Below, in pieces: positions 6,323-15,456 of a stretch of DNA of 19,280 nt. The position numbers were made by a program, and so were the translations under genes. The DNA comes from an uncultured Prevotella sp. (GTDB lineage Bacteria; Bacteroidota; Bacteroidia; Bacteroidales; Bacteroidaceae). Below the pieces are notes generated by a model. That model saw only the letters and a program-made list of their open reading frames with translations. It did not search any database and had not been told where the DNA came from. Position 1 is the stretch's first letter. Every line of letters begins with the position of its first letter. Location: NCBI GenBank assembly GCA_945637645.1, contig CALZDK010000011.1, positions 1-19,280 on the forward strand, read 5' to 3'.

Positions 6323-8533
6323 TTATTTAAGTTTTTCATCAAACCACTGAATAATTTGGCGATAGAGATGGTTGCGGGTGTTGCCGCCACTTATGCCGTG
6401 GTTACGGTTGACGTAGATGTTTTCCTTGAAGTCCTTGTCAGCCTGTATGAGTGCCTCGGTGTATTCGGCGGTGTTCTGGAAATGAACGTTATCGTCGGCA
6501 AGTCCGTGGCAGATGAGCAACGCTCCATGGAGCTTTGCGGCACGGGCAATTGGGTTTACCTCGTCATATCCCGACTTGTTCTCCTTCGGAGTGCGCATGT
6601 AACGCTCGGTATAGACAGAGTCGTAGTAGCGCCAGCAAGTTGGAGGAGCAACAGCCACTCCAGCGCAGAACACCGGACGACCTTCGCTCATGCTCATAAG
6701 AGTATTCCAGCCTCCATAGCTCCATCCCCACATTCCGATGCGGTCCTTATCGACGTAGGGCTGCTGGCCGAGCCACAATGCCGCCTCAACCTGGTCGAAA
6801 GCCTCTTTCTCTCCAAGGCGAAGATAGGTGCATTTCTCAAATTCGGCTCCACGACCTCCTGTGCCGCGATTGTCAACGCATGCCACTATGTAGCCCTGCT
6901 GCGCCATGTACTGCTCAAGGATGGCTCCCTGTCCGGCAGCACCGATGTTCCAGTAGTTGAGAACCTGCTGACTGCCTGGACCTCCGTATTGGAACATTAT
7001 GACCGGATAACGCTTTGAGGGAGAGAAATCGGCAGGTTTCACCATCCATCCGTTGAGTTTCACACCCTCGGAGGTGGTGAAGGAAAAAAGCTCCTTGGTT
7101 CCGAGACCATAGGACTGGTATTTCTCTTTCAGCGCCTTGTTGTCTATCATGGTGTGGAGAATGCGTCCACGAGAGTCGTTCAGCGTATAGACTGGAGGAT
7201 TGTTGAGGTCGCTCCAGATGTTGATGAAATAGCGGAAGCCACGGCTGAAGGTGGCATTGTTCTGTCCTTCCTTTGAGGTGAGGCGTTCGGTCTTGCCGTT
7301 GGCATGTGATACATATACCTGCTTGTCCTGCGGACCAAGCTCGTTGGCAGCGTAAAAGACGTCGCCTGTCTTGTCGTCCATTCCGTAGATGTCGGTCACC
7401 TCAAAATGTCCCTTCACCACCTGACGCTTTAGCTGTCCGTTGAGTGTATATATAAATATGTGGTTGTAGCCGTCGCGCTCGCTTGGCACAAGAATGTGCT
7501 GGTCGGTGAATGTGACAGCGCACATCGACTCCTGCTTCACATATTTGTCCACCTTGTCCTGCACCACGAGTTTGGAGAGCGTGGTGAGCGGATTTGCCAT
7601 ATAGATGCGCATGTCGTCCTGATGGCGGTTCATGGTGAACACAGCAACCTTTGTCGGGTCACTCGTCATCACGATGCGTGGGATATAGCCGTCGGCATCG
7701 AGGGGAACGTCAATCTGTCGGGTCTTGCGCGATTTGATATCGAAACTATATACACCCACCTTGGAGTTGTCCTCACCGGCTTTCGGATACTTATATACAT
7801 AGCTGCCAGGATAGGTGAGATATTCGTCCATAGTGGGGTTTGATCCGCGGAACCACTGGAAGGAGAACTCCTTGACCTTTGACTCGTCGTATTTTATCCA
7901 TACGAGCTGACGACTGTCGGCAGTGAACACCATGCTGCGGTTTGTGGAGAATTCTTCCTCATAGACCCAGTCGGGAATGCCATTGATGATGCTGTTGCGT
8001 TCGCCGTCGGTAGTAACCTGGCTCTCGGCGTTGTCGTAGAGCAGTTTAACGAGGAAGATATTGTTCTGGCGCACAAAGGCAATCATGTTGCCGTCGGGCG
8101 AGAATAGCGGAGTCTGTTGTTCGCCGCCAACGGAGAGAGGTCCCATCTTATTGTTCTGAACCTCATAAATATAATAGGTTGCAGTGAACGACCGGCGGTA
8201 GATATAGCGAGTGTCGGTCTGTATGAGTATTCGCTTGCCATCGGGAGAAAAGATGTAGCCGTCGATGCGGTCGATACGGATTTTCGGTCCACGCACGTTG
8301 TTGAGGTCAAAAATCACGCCTGTCTGTTTTCCCGTCTTGAAAGAGTATTTAAGGATTTTCGTACCGTCGCTGCTCACTTGTGAGTAAGACTCGCCGTCAT
8401 CGAGGGGCTTGAGACTTGCCATCGACTCGGCACGAAACTCGCCGCGTGTAATACTCTTAAGGTCGAGTTTTGCGGCAAACGACTGCACAGTCATTGTAAT
8501 CAAGGCAGCCATAAGCAATAGTGTTTTTTTCAT
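6323..8533 (-). CDS. dpp4: Dipeptidyl peptidase IV (S9B prolyl peptidase), secreted
   Basis: The 736-residue protein starts at the ATG at 8533-8531, chosen because MKKTLLLMAALITMTVQSFA is a clean signal peptide. A 57-codon longer frame exists, but it would overlap tetR and translate repeat DNA. A beta-propeller domain (about 40-480) carries the DPP IV hallmark DWVYEEEF (188-195), whose paired Glu residues bind the substrate N-terminus. The alpha/beta-hydrolase domain follows, with GWSYGG (nucleophile Ser605), HGLADDNVH (Asp680) and RNHGISGG (His712). The enzyme removes Xaa-Pro or Xaa-Ala dipeptides from peptide N-termini in the periplasm or at the surface. Length fits the bacterial family. 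It lies 97 bases after tetR and 22 before the GH88/105 gene. I see no good -7 box in the 97-base gap, so transcription from the tetR promoter is likely. Confidence 0.95.
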   Translation of the reverse strand: MKKTLLLMAALITMTVQSFAAKLDLKSITRGEFRAESMASLKPLDDGESYSQVSSDGTKILKYSFKTGKQTGVIFDLNNVRGPKIRIDRIDGYIFSPDGKRILIQTDTRYIYRRSFTATYYIYEVQNNKMGPLSVGGEQQTPLFSPDGNMIAFVRQNNIFLVKLLYDNAESQVTTDGERNSIINGIPDWVYEEEFSTNRSMVFTADSRQLVWIKYDESKVKEFSFQWFRGSNPTMDEYLTYPGSYVYKYPKAGEDNSKVGVYSFDIKSRKTRQIDVPLDADGYIPRIVMTSDPTKVAVFTMNRHQDDMRIYMANPLTTLSKLVVQDKVDKYVKQESMCAVTFTDQHILVPSERDGYNHIFIYTLNGQLKRQVVKGHFEVTDIYGMDDKTGDVFYAANELGPQDKQVYVSHANGKTERLTSKEGQNNATFSRGFRYFINIWSDLNNPPVYTLNDSRGRILHTMIDNKALKEKYQSYGLGTKELFSFTTSEGVKLNGWMVKPADFSPSKRYPVIMFQYGGPGSQQVLNYWNIGAAGQGAILEQYMAQQGYIVACVDNRGTGGRGAEFEKCTYLRLGEKEAFDQVEAALWLGQQPYVDKDRIGMWGWSYGGWNTLMSMSEGRPVFCAGVAVAPPTCWRYYDSVYTERYMRTPKENKSGYDEVNPIARAAKLHGALLICHGLADDNVHFQNTAEYTEALIQADKDFKENIYVNRNHGISGGNTRNHLYRQIIQWFDEKLK

Positions 8534-8580
8534 ATAAGTTAATTTAAGTTGCGAGTTAGAATTTGGTATAACGTTTGCGA

Positions 8581-8608
8581 AATTGGGAATTAAGAATTGA
8601 GAATTATA
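8581..8608. repeat. Four heptamers upstream of dpp4
   Basis: Tandem 7-mers aattggg, aattaag, aattgag and aattata occupy the space between tetR and dpp4. On the minus strand they read tataatt, ctcaatt, cttaatt, cccaatt, close to the units at 3966-3993. Confidence 0.55.
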
Positions 8609-8630
8609 AAAAAAGGGTTTGAGGCATTCG

Positions 8631-9293
8631 TCATTTCTCTTCCTTCGGGGAAAATCCTGGTTTATAGATATCCTCGTCGAGAAACTTGTCGAGAATCTCC
8701 ACACCTCTCAAGGTGCAGAAGCCACGCAGGAACACGAATACGAGGTTGTAGGACAACTGCTCCATGGAATAGTTCAGCGAGTTGTAGTTGCTTATGATGT
8801 AGCGGTTGGATACATCGAAGAGATCGAGAATAAGGTCGTAGTTCACGTCGTTGCGGAAATAGCCTTCCCTTATGCCACGCTTTATGAAGTCCATCTGCTG
8901 TGCGCGCCTCTTACCGTCTTGCTTCTCAAAATATTCGAGGATTTTGGGGTATTTCTCCAACTCGCAATAGAACGATGGATGAGTCTTGCGCAGGAGGTTC
9001 ATCTTCAAGCGGTAGATGCGAAGGAGAATGTCCATGACGTTGTCGGCGTTCTCCACCGACTCGTGCAGTTCCTTCTCGCTGTGCTCGAAAGAAGTCTTCA
9101 CACACTCGAAGAGCAAGTCTTCCTTGTTGTCGTATATTTCGTATAGTGTTCGTTTGGAAATGGAGAGGCAATTTGCTATGTCGTCCATCTTCACGGCCTT
9201 CACTCCGCGCTCGTGGAAAAGAGCTATGGCAGAGTCGAGAATTTTGTCCTTTAACGACGTTCTATACGAGGTATTGTATCTAATTCTGTTCAT
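8631..9293 (-). CDS. TetR-family transcriptional regulator
   Basis: The 220-residue protein carries the TetR DNA-binding domain at about residues 13-60: KDKILDSAIALFHERGVKAV, then MDDIANCLSISKRTLYEIYDN and KEDLLFE. The order of helix, turn, recognition helix and the Tyr-Asn-Lys-Glu segment is typical. The C-terminal ligand-binding and dimerisation half (61-220) is helical and unlike any subfamily I recognise, so the effector is unknown. It is the first gene of a minus cluster with dpp4 and the GH88/105 gene, and diverges from maeB with 166 bases between start codons. TetR proteins usually repress their own and neighbouring promoters, so dpp4 or maeB are candidate targets by position. The start is the ATG just before the conserved domain, and it has a matching promoter. 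Confidence 0.9.
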   Translation of the reverse strand: MNRIRYNTSYRTSLKDKILDSAIALFHERGVKAVKMDDIANCLSISKRTLYEIYDNKEDLLFECVKTSFEHSEKELHESVENADNVMDILLRIYRLKMNLLRKTHPSFYCELEKYPKILEYFEKQDGKRRAQQMDFIKRGIREGYFRNDVNYDLILDLFDVSNRYIISNYNSLNYSMEQLSYNLVFVFLRGFCTLRGVEILDKFLDEDIYKPGFSPKEEK

Positions 9294-9312
9294 TTTGTTG
9301 ACTTTTTGCCTA

Positions 9313-9320
9313 CAAAGGTA
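9313..9320 (-). promoter_or_regulatory. -7 box of the tetR promoter
   Basis: On the minus strand TACCTTTG fits TAnnTTTG, 19 bases ahead of the tetR ATG at 9293. That leaves a very short leader. An all-T stretch sits where the -33 element would be. Confidence 0.55.
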
Positions 9321-9332
9321 CTAAATAATTAA

Positions 9333-9350
9333 AAAAAAGTGCACGTTTTT
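9333..9350. promoter_or_regulatory. Candidate operator: imperfect palindrome between the divergent promoters
   Basis: An 18-base palindrome is centred on gtgcac (9339-9344), with A runs on the left and T runs on the right and one mismatched pair (9338/9345). It lies between the tetR -7 box and the maeB -7 box, where a TetR-type repressor would act on both. The AT flanks make palindromy easy by chance, so this is tentative. Confidence 0.35.
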
Positions 9351-9363
9351 ACGACATTTTTAG

Positions 9364-9371
9364 TAACTTTG
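9364..9371 (+). promoter_or_regulatory. -7 box of the maeB promoter
   Basis: TAACTTTG fits TAnnTTTG exactly, about 88 bases before the maeB ATG at 9460. No clear TTTG -33 element; T-rich sequence (gttttt) lies about 15-20 bases upstream. Confidence 0.6.
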
Positions 9372-9459
9372 CGCTCAAATTTATAAAAAACTAAGCAAAC
9401 ATATTAGTTTTTCACAGAAAAAAGGCAATTAACAATACATTAAAAACAATATAAAACGT

Positions 9460-11763
<2,304 letters not shown>

Positions 11764-11766
11764 CAA

Positions 11767-11785
11767 AAAGGCAACACAAGCCTTT
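11767..11785 (+). terminator. Short hairpin just after maeB
   Basis: aaaggc (11767-11772) pairs with gcctt t at 11780-11785 around a 7-base loop, four bases after the stop codon. It has a 6-bp stem and no T run, so it is weak on its own. Confidence 0.35.
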
Positions 11786-11797
11786 ACAGATATTCAA

Positions 11798-11850
11798 CCG
11801 TTTTCGTGGGATTTCAATAATAATATAATATGTGTATCCCATGAAAACGG
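11798..11850. terminator. 15-bp inverted repeat between maeB and the HU gene
   Basis: ccgttttcgtgggat (11798-11812) pairs with atcccatgaaaacgg (11836-11850); the single mismatch is a G·U wobble in RNA. The loop is 23 bases of AT-rich sequence. No T run follows, so it may protect the 3' end of the maeB transcript, or be a protein site, as easily as terminate. Confidence 0.5.
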
Positions 11851-11934
11851 CTGGAAAAAGTGTGTTACGGACACAATATTTTGTTTTTTTTGAAAAAAAA
11901 TCGAAATAAATTTCCGTTTACGACTGAAAATCAG

Positions 11935-11942
11935 TATATTTG
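11935..11942 (+). promoter_or_regulatory. -7 box of the HU gene promoter
   Basis: TATATTTG followed by C matches TAnnTTTG, 56 bases before the HU ATG at 11999. The upstream region has long A and T tracts. No clear TTTG -33 element is seen at the usual distance. Confidence 0.6.
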
Positions 11943-11998
11943 CAGTCCGAAAACAAAGAAGGAAATAAAATTATATAACAAAATCGTATTGACAGACA

Positions 11999-12277
11999 AT
12001 GACAAAAGCAGAAATCATCGACCGCATCTCAGCAGACACCGGTCTTGACAAGAAAGCTGTTTCAGCAACTGTGGAAGCCTTCATGGAAGAGGTAAGACAG
12101 AGCCTGGCAGTAAGGAAAGAAGATGTTTACCTGCGCGGCTTCGGCAGCTTCATTGTAAAGCACCGTGCACAGAAAACAGCCCGAAACATCTCAAAGCAGA
12201 CGACAATAATCATTGAGGCACACGACTTCCCAGCCTTCAAGCCTTCAAAGAGCTTTGTCGCAAAAATGCAACAGTAA
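11999..12277 (+). CDS. HU/IHF-family DNA-binding protein
   Basis: The 92-residue protein begins MTKAEIIDRISADTGLDKKA, the helix-turn-helix dimer body of HU/IHF, and continues with VYLRGFGSFIVKHRAQKTAR, the strand and start of the DNA-binding arm. The C-terminal part, DFPAFKPSKSFVAKMQQ, contains the PAFKPSK segment that closes the family fold. Length is normal. As a nucleoid protein it bends and compacts DNA as a dimer. Bacteroidetes carry several HU paralogues; the arm segment ARNISKQTTIIIEAHD lacks the common RNPQTG motif exactly (it has ARNISKQT), so its DNA-bending wedge residue differs from E. coli HU. It is followed by the 29-residue basic gene 29 bases downstream and then RNase G. Confidence 0.95.
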   Translation: MTKAEIIDRISADTGLDKKAVSATVEAFMEEVRQSLAVRKEDVYLRGFGSFIVKHRAQKTARNISKQTTIIIEAHDFPAFKPSKSFVAKMQQ

Positions 12278-12306
12278 ACATTATTAATAATAAAATTTCT
12301 TAAGCA

Positions 12307-12396
12307 ATGCCAAACGGAAAGAAAAAGAAGGGCCACAAGATGGCTACTCACAAGCGTAAAAAGAGACTGAGAAAGAACAGACATAAGAGCAAGTAA
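12307..12396 (+). CDS. 29-residue highly basic protein, AURKAIP1/COX24 (mS38)-like
   Basis: An ATG at 12307 opens a 29-codon frame starting MPNGKKKKGHKMATHKRKKR and ending RHKSK before TAA. About 60 percent of residues are Lys, Arg or His. The pattern KMxxHKxxKxxRK resembles the COX24/AURKAIP1 domain found at the C-terminus of mitochondrial small-subunit protein mS38, and I recall near-identical tiny proteins in other Bacteroidetes. Such composition fits binding in rRNA grooves, so a ribosome-associated role is inferred, not shown. It lies between HU and RNase G, 29 bases after the HU stop, with no promoter of its own, so it is probably co-transcribed with HU. The unbroken frame and strong codon bias (AAG/AAA Lys, CGT/AGA Arg) support a real gene despite its size. 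Confidence 0.8.
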   Translation: MPNGKKKKGHKMATHKRKKRLRKNRHKSK

Positions 12397-12469
12397 ATCT
12401 GTTTTTTCTTGCCCGCGGACAGGCAACACAATTTTGCCTTAGTCTGTTCTAAGAAAAAAAATGAGAGGA

Positions 12470-12523
12470 GTGTGCTGACGAATTACTTCCATTTAGAGAG
12501 AGATGAGTCAGCGCACCCTTTTT
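12470..12523 (+). promoter_or_regulatory. Hairpin plus T run in the RNase G leader (terminator or attenuator)
   Basis: gtgtgctgac (12470-12479) pairs with gtcagcgcac (12507-12516) with one G·U wobble. It has a 27-base loop, and a T run (12519-12523) follows. It lies 34 bases before the RNase G start codon and after the basic-protein gene. A smaller hairpin (ttgcc/ggcaa, 12409-12426) precedes it. It could end the HU transcript or regulate RNase G. Confidence 0.55.
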
Positions 12524-12557
12524 GTATCAAACAACAATTGAAATCCCTAAAACAGAA

Positions 12558-14132
12558 ATGACAAGCGAATTAATCATCGATGTCCAGCCGAAAAAGATTT
12601 CCATTGCCTTGCTCGAAGACAAGAGTCTGGTGGAATACCAGGACGAGCAGAGGTCGGCGTCGTTCTCGGTGGGAAACATCTATGTGGCAAAAGTGAAAAA
12701 GCTGATGCCTGGCTTGAACGCGTGTTTCGTTGACGTAGGTTTCGAACGCGACGCGTTCCTGCACTATCTTGATTTGGGATCTCAATACAGTTCTTTCGAG
12801 AAGTACCTTAAACAGGTGCAAAGCGACAGGAAGAAGCTCTTCCCGTTCTCCAAAGCCTCACGACTGCCCGACCTGAAAAAGGACGGCAGCGTGCAGACAA
12901 CACTGAAGGTGGGACAGGAAGTGCTGGTGCAGATTGTTAAGGAGCCAATATCGACAAAGGGACCACGACTGACATGCGAGCTCAGCTTCGCGGGAAGATA
13001 CATGGTACTAATGCCGTTCGGAGACAAAGTTTCGGTATCGTCGAAAATAAAGAAAGGAGAAGAAAGGGCACGTCTGAAGCAACTCATACAGAGCATCACG
13101 CCAAAGAACTTCGGAGTGATAGTAAGAACCTCTGCCGAGGGAAAGCGAGTGGCTGAGCTCGACGCAGAGATGAAGATACTGCTGAAAAGATGGGAAAACG
13201 CCTTGCTGCAAGTGCAGAAGACCACAGCACGCCCGCAAATTATTTTTGAAGAGACAAGCCGCGCAGTGGCACTGCTGAGAGACTTGTTCAACCCAACCTA
13301 CGACGGTATCCACATCAACGACGACGAGGTGTGCAAACAGGTGAGGGACTACATCTCAATGATTGCACCCGAAAAGGTGGAAATAGTAAAGAAGTACAAC
13401 GGCACAGTACCCATTTTCGACAACTTCAACGTGACGAAGCAGATGAAGTCGTCGTTTGGAAAAACAGTGAACTACAAGCGTGGCGCCTACCTTATCATCG
13501 AGCACACCGAAGCACTACACGTCGTTGACGTGAACAGCGGAAACAGAACACGGTCGGAAAACGGACAGGAACAGAATGCCTTGGAAGTGAACCTCGGCGC
13601 AGCCGACGAACTGGCACGCCAGCTGAGACTACGAGACATGGGAGGAATAATCGTAGTGGACTTCATTGACATGAATCTTGCCGAAGACAGACAGATGCTC
13701 TACGAACGAATGTGCAAAAACATGCAGAAAGACCGAGCGCGACACAACATCTTGCCACTAAGCAAGTTTGGACTGATGCAGATAACGCGCCAGCGCGTAA
13801 GACCGGCAATGGACGTAAATGTGGAGGAGACGTGCCCTACATGTTTTGGACGAGGAAAGATAAAGTCGAGCATACTTTTCACCGACCAACTTGAGAGCAA
13901 GATTGACCAGTTGGTCAACAAAATTGGTATTAAGAAGTTCCGTCTCCATGTCCATCCATACGTTGCGGCCTACATCAACCAAGGCCTGTTGTCGCTGAAG
14001 CGCAAATGGCAGATGAAATACGGAGTAGGAGTATCGGTAGTGGCTTCGCAAAAACTCGCCTTCCTGCAATACGAGTTCTACGACCGAAAAGGAAACTTCA
14101 TCGACATGAAAGAAGAAATTGAGACCAAATAA
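12558..14132 (+). CDS. rng: Ribonuclease G/E family endoribonuclease
   Basis: The 524-residue protein cuts single-stranded RNA in rRNA maturation and mRNA decay. The start is the ATG at 12558 (MTSELIIDVQPKKISIALLE), which matches the family N-terminus; a TTG 36 bases upstream in frame is less likely because it lies in the leader. An S1 domain spans about 36-140 (VGNIYVAKVKKLMPGLNACF, then AFLHYLDLG). The catalytic domain holds the two Mg-binding Asp, Asp324 in HVVDVNSG and Asp368 in GGIIVVDFIDM. The zinc-link CPTCFGRGK (426-434) supplies Cys426 and Cys429 for tetramer formation. It lacks the long C-terminal degradosome scaffold of RNase E, so it is RNase G-like. The leader hairpin suggests possible feedback control, as known for E. 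coli rne. Confidence 0.95.
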   Translation: MTSELIIDVQPKKISIALLEDKSLVEYQDEQRSASFSVGNIYVAKVKKLMPGLNACFVDVGFERDAFLHYLDLGSQYSSFEKYLKQVQSDRKKLFPFSKASRLPDLKKDGSVQTTLKVGQEVLVQIVKEPISTKGPRLTCELSFAGRYMVLMPFGDKVSVSSKIKKGEERARLKQLIQSITPKNFGVIVRTSAEGKRVAELDAEMKILLKRWENALLQVQKTTARPQIIFEETSRAVALLRDLFNPTYDGIHINDDEVCKQVRDYISMIAPEKVEIVKKYNGTVPIFDNFNVTKQMKSSFGKTVNYKRGAYLIIEHTEALHVVDVNSGNRTRSENGQEQNALEVNLGAADELARQLRLRDMGGIIVVDFIDMNLAEDRQMLYERMCKNMQKDRARHNILPLSKFGLMQITRQRVRPAMDVNVEETCPTCFGRGKIKSSILFTDQLESKIDQLVNKIGIKKFRLHVHPYVAAYINQGLLSLKRKWQMKYGVGVSVVASQKLAFLQYEFYDRKGNFIDMKEEIETK

Positions 14133-14133
14133 A

Positions 14134-14205
14134 AATTGATAGAGGTGAGTGGTGAGAGTTTGGACTTCTCTAACCCCTCACCTCTCACTATTGACCCCTA
14201 ATAAA
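14134..14205. repeat. Heptamer repeat arranged as an imperfect inverted repeat between rng and the glycosyltransferase
   Basis: The left half is G-rich (gaggtga, gtggtga, gagtttg) and the right half C-rich (aacccct, cacctct, cactatt, gacccct), each in 7-base steps. The halves are roughly reverse complementary (attgatagaggtgag against ctcactattgac), so the RNA could fold into a loose hairpin. It fills nearly the whole 79-base gap. Confidence 0.6.
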
Positions 14206-14211
14206 AGAACT

Positions 14212-15378
14212 ATGACAACAATCTTTTGGATTTGCTTCTTCCTCGTTTTCTATACTTACGTCGGATATGGAATTGTACTCTATCTCGCCACGAGGATAAA
14301 GAGGATGTTCGGAAAAAAGGAAACGACATTCGACGCCTACAACACGTTGCCCGACGTGACAATGATGGTCTGCGCCTACAACGAAGAGGAAATAGTAAAG
14401 GCAAAAATGGAAAACACGCATGCCTTGGACTATCCAAAAGACAAGTTGCACATCCTTTGGGTTACTGACGGAAGCGACGACTCTACAAACTCTCTGCTTG
14501 CCGAATATTCCGACGTGGCAGTAGTCTTTACGCCAGAGAGGAAAGGGAAAACCGCAGCACTGAAACACGGTATAAAAGAGGTGAAGACGGAAATTTTGGT
14601 AATGACCGACGCCAACACCATGCTCAACAAGGAGGCAATAAGAGTCATTGTGGATAAGATGCGCAACCCAAAGGTGGGATGCGTGGCAGGAGAGAAACGC
14701 GTGAAGGCACGCAACGACAGACAGGCAGCCGCCGAGGGCGAGGGAATGTACTGGAAATACGAGAGTTTCCTTAAACGCCTCGACTCTGAACTCTACTCCG
14801 CCATGGGTGCGGCAGGCGAGCTGTGCGCAATAAGGTCACAACTGTTTGAGGAAATGCCCGACGACACACTACTCGACGACTTCATACTCTCCATGCGCAT
14901 AGTGGAACGGGGCTATACCATAGCATACGCAAGCGATGCCTACGCCATGGAATACGGATCGGCTGACCTCAACGAGGAGAGCAAGCGAAAGCGCAGGATT
15001 GCAGCCGGCGGACTGCAGAGCTGCTGGCGTCTGCGTAGCCTGATGAACCCACTGATGCATCCCGTTGTGGCTTTCCAGTTCGTGTCGCACAGAGTGCTGC
15101 GATGGTCTGTCACTCCCTTCGCCCTCATAGCACTCATTCCGCTGAACGTATGGCTCGTGCTGACCAATGCGGGCACTATATATACCGTCATTTGGTTGCT
15201 ACAGACAGTGTTCTATCTTGCCGCCCTCGCAGGCTACATTCTCGAAGCCAACGGACACAAGAACAAACTGCTCTATGTTCCTTACTATTTCCTGTTTATG
15301 AACGTCAACGTGTTCCGAGGAATAGCATATTTGACCAAAAAGAAGAACGGAACTTGGGAAAAAGCAAGAAGAGGCTAA
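14212..15378 (+). CDS. Membrane glycosyltransferase family 2
   Basis: The 388-residue protein starts at ATG 14212 (MTTIFWICFFLVFYTYVGYG), an N-terminal membrane helix; an ATG further upstream would translate repeat DNA. The GT-A catalytic domain (about 47-275) shows MMVCAYNEEE, then WVTDGSDDST (nucleotide-binding Asp86/Asp89/Asp90), MTDANT with Asp133 in the metal-binding DxD-like position, and TLLDDFILSM (222-223, catalytic base region). KRKRRIAAGGLQ (258-269) corresponds to the Q/R-RRW acceptor region of cellulose-synthase-like enzymes. Two to three membrane helices follow (about 284-345 and 352-372). The family builds cell-surface polysaccharide or glycolipid from nucleotide sugars; donor and acceptor cannot be read from sequence. 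It stands alone, with no polysaccharide locus beside it. Confidence 0.9.
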   Translation: MTTIFWICFFLVFYTYVGYGIVLYLATRIKRMFGKKETTFDAYNTLPDVTMMVCAYNEEEIVKAKMENTHALDYPKDKLHILWVTDGSDDSTNSLLAEYSDVAVVFTPERKGKTAALKHGIKEVKTEILVMTDANTMLNKEAIRVIVDKMRNPKVGCVAGEKRVKARNDRQAAAEGEGMYWKYESFLKRLDSELYSAMGAAGELCAIRSQLFEEMPDDTLLDDFILSMRIVERGYTIAYASDAYAMEYGSADLNEESKRKRRIAAGGLQSCWRLRSLMNPLMHPVVAFQFVSHRVLRWSVTPFALIALIPLNVWLVLTNAGTIYTVIWLLQTVFYLAALAGYILEANGHKNKLLYVPYYFLFMNVNVFRGIAYLTKKKNGTWEKARRG

Positions 15379-15416
15379 AAAAAGTTAAAGAATTAGGCAA
15401 TTTCAATATTTTTCCG

Positions 15417-15424
15417 TAACTTTG
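15417..15424 (+). promoter_or_regulatory. -7 box of the hybrid kinase operon promoter
   Basis: TAACTTTG fits TAnnTTTG exactly, 32 bases before the ATG at 15457 and 38 bases after the glycosyltransferase stop. The upstream 20 bases are AT-rich (tttcaatattttt) without a clear TTTG. Confidence 0.65.
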
Positions 15425-15456
15425 TCCCGATATAATACAATCAAACGAATAGTGTT

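Noticed and set aside
8534..8704. A 57-codon N-terminal extension of dpp4
   Set aside because: The extension translates heptamer DNA (the Asn/Ser/Gln/Phe-rich part), overlaps tetR and would bury the signal peptide.
12522..12557. A TTG start for RNase G, 12 codons upstream of the chosen ATG
   Set aside because: The TTG touches the T run of the leader hairpin, and MTSEL at 12558 matches the family N-terminus.
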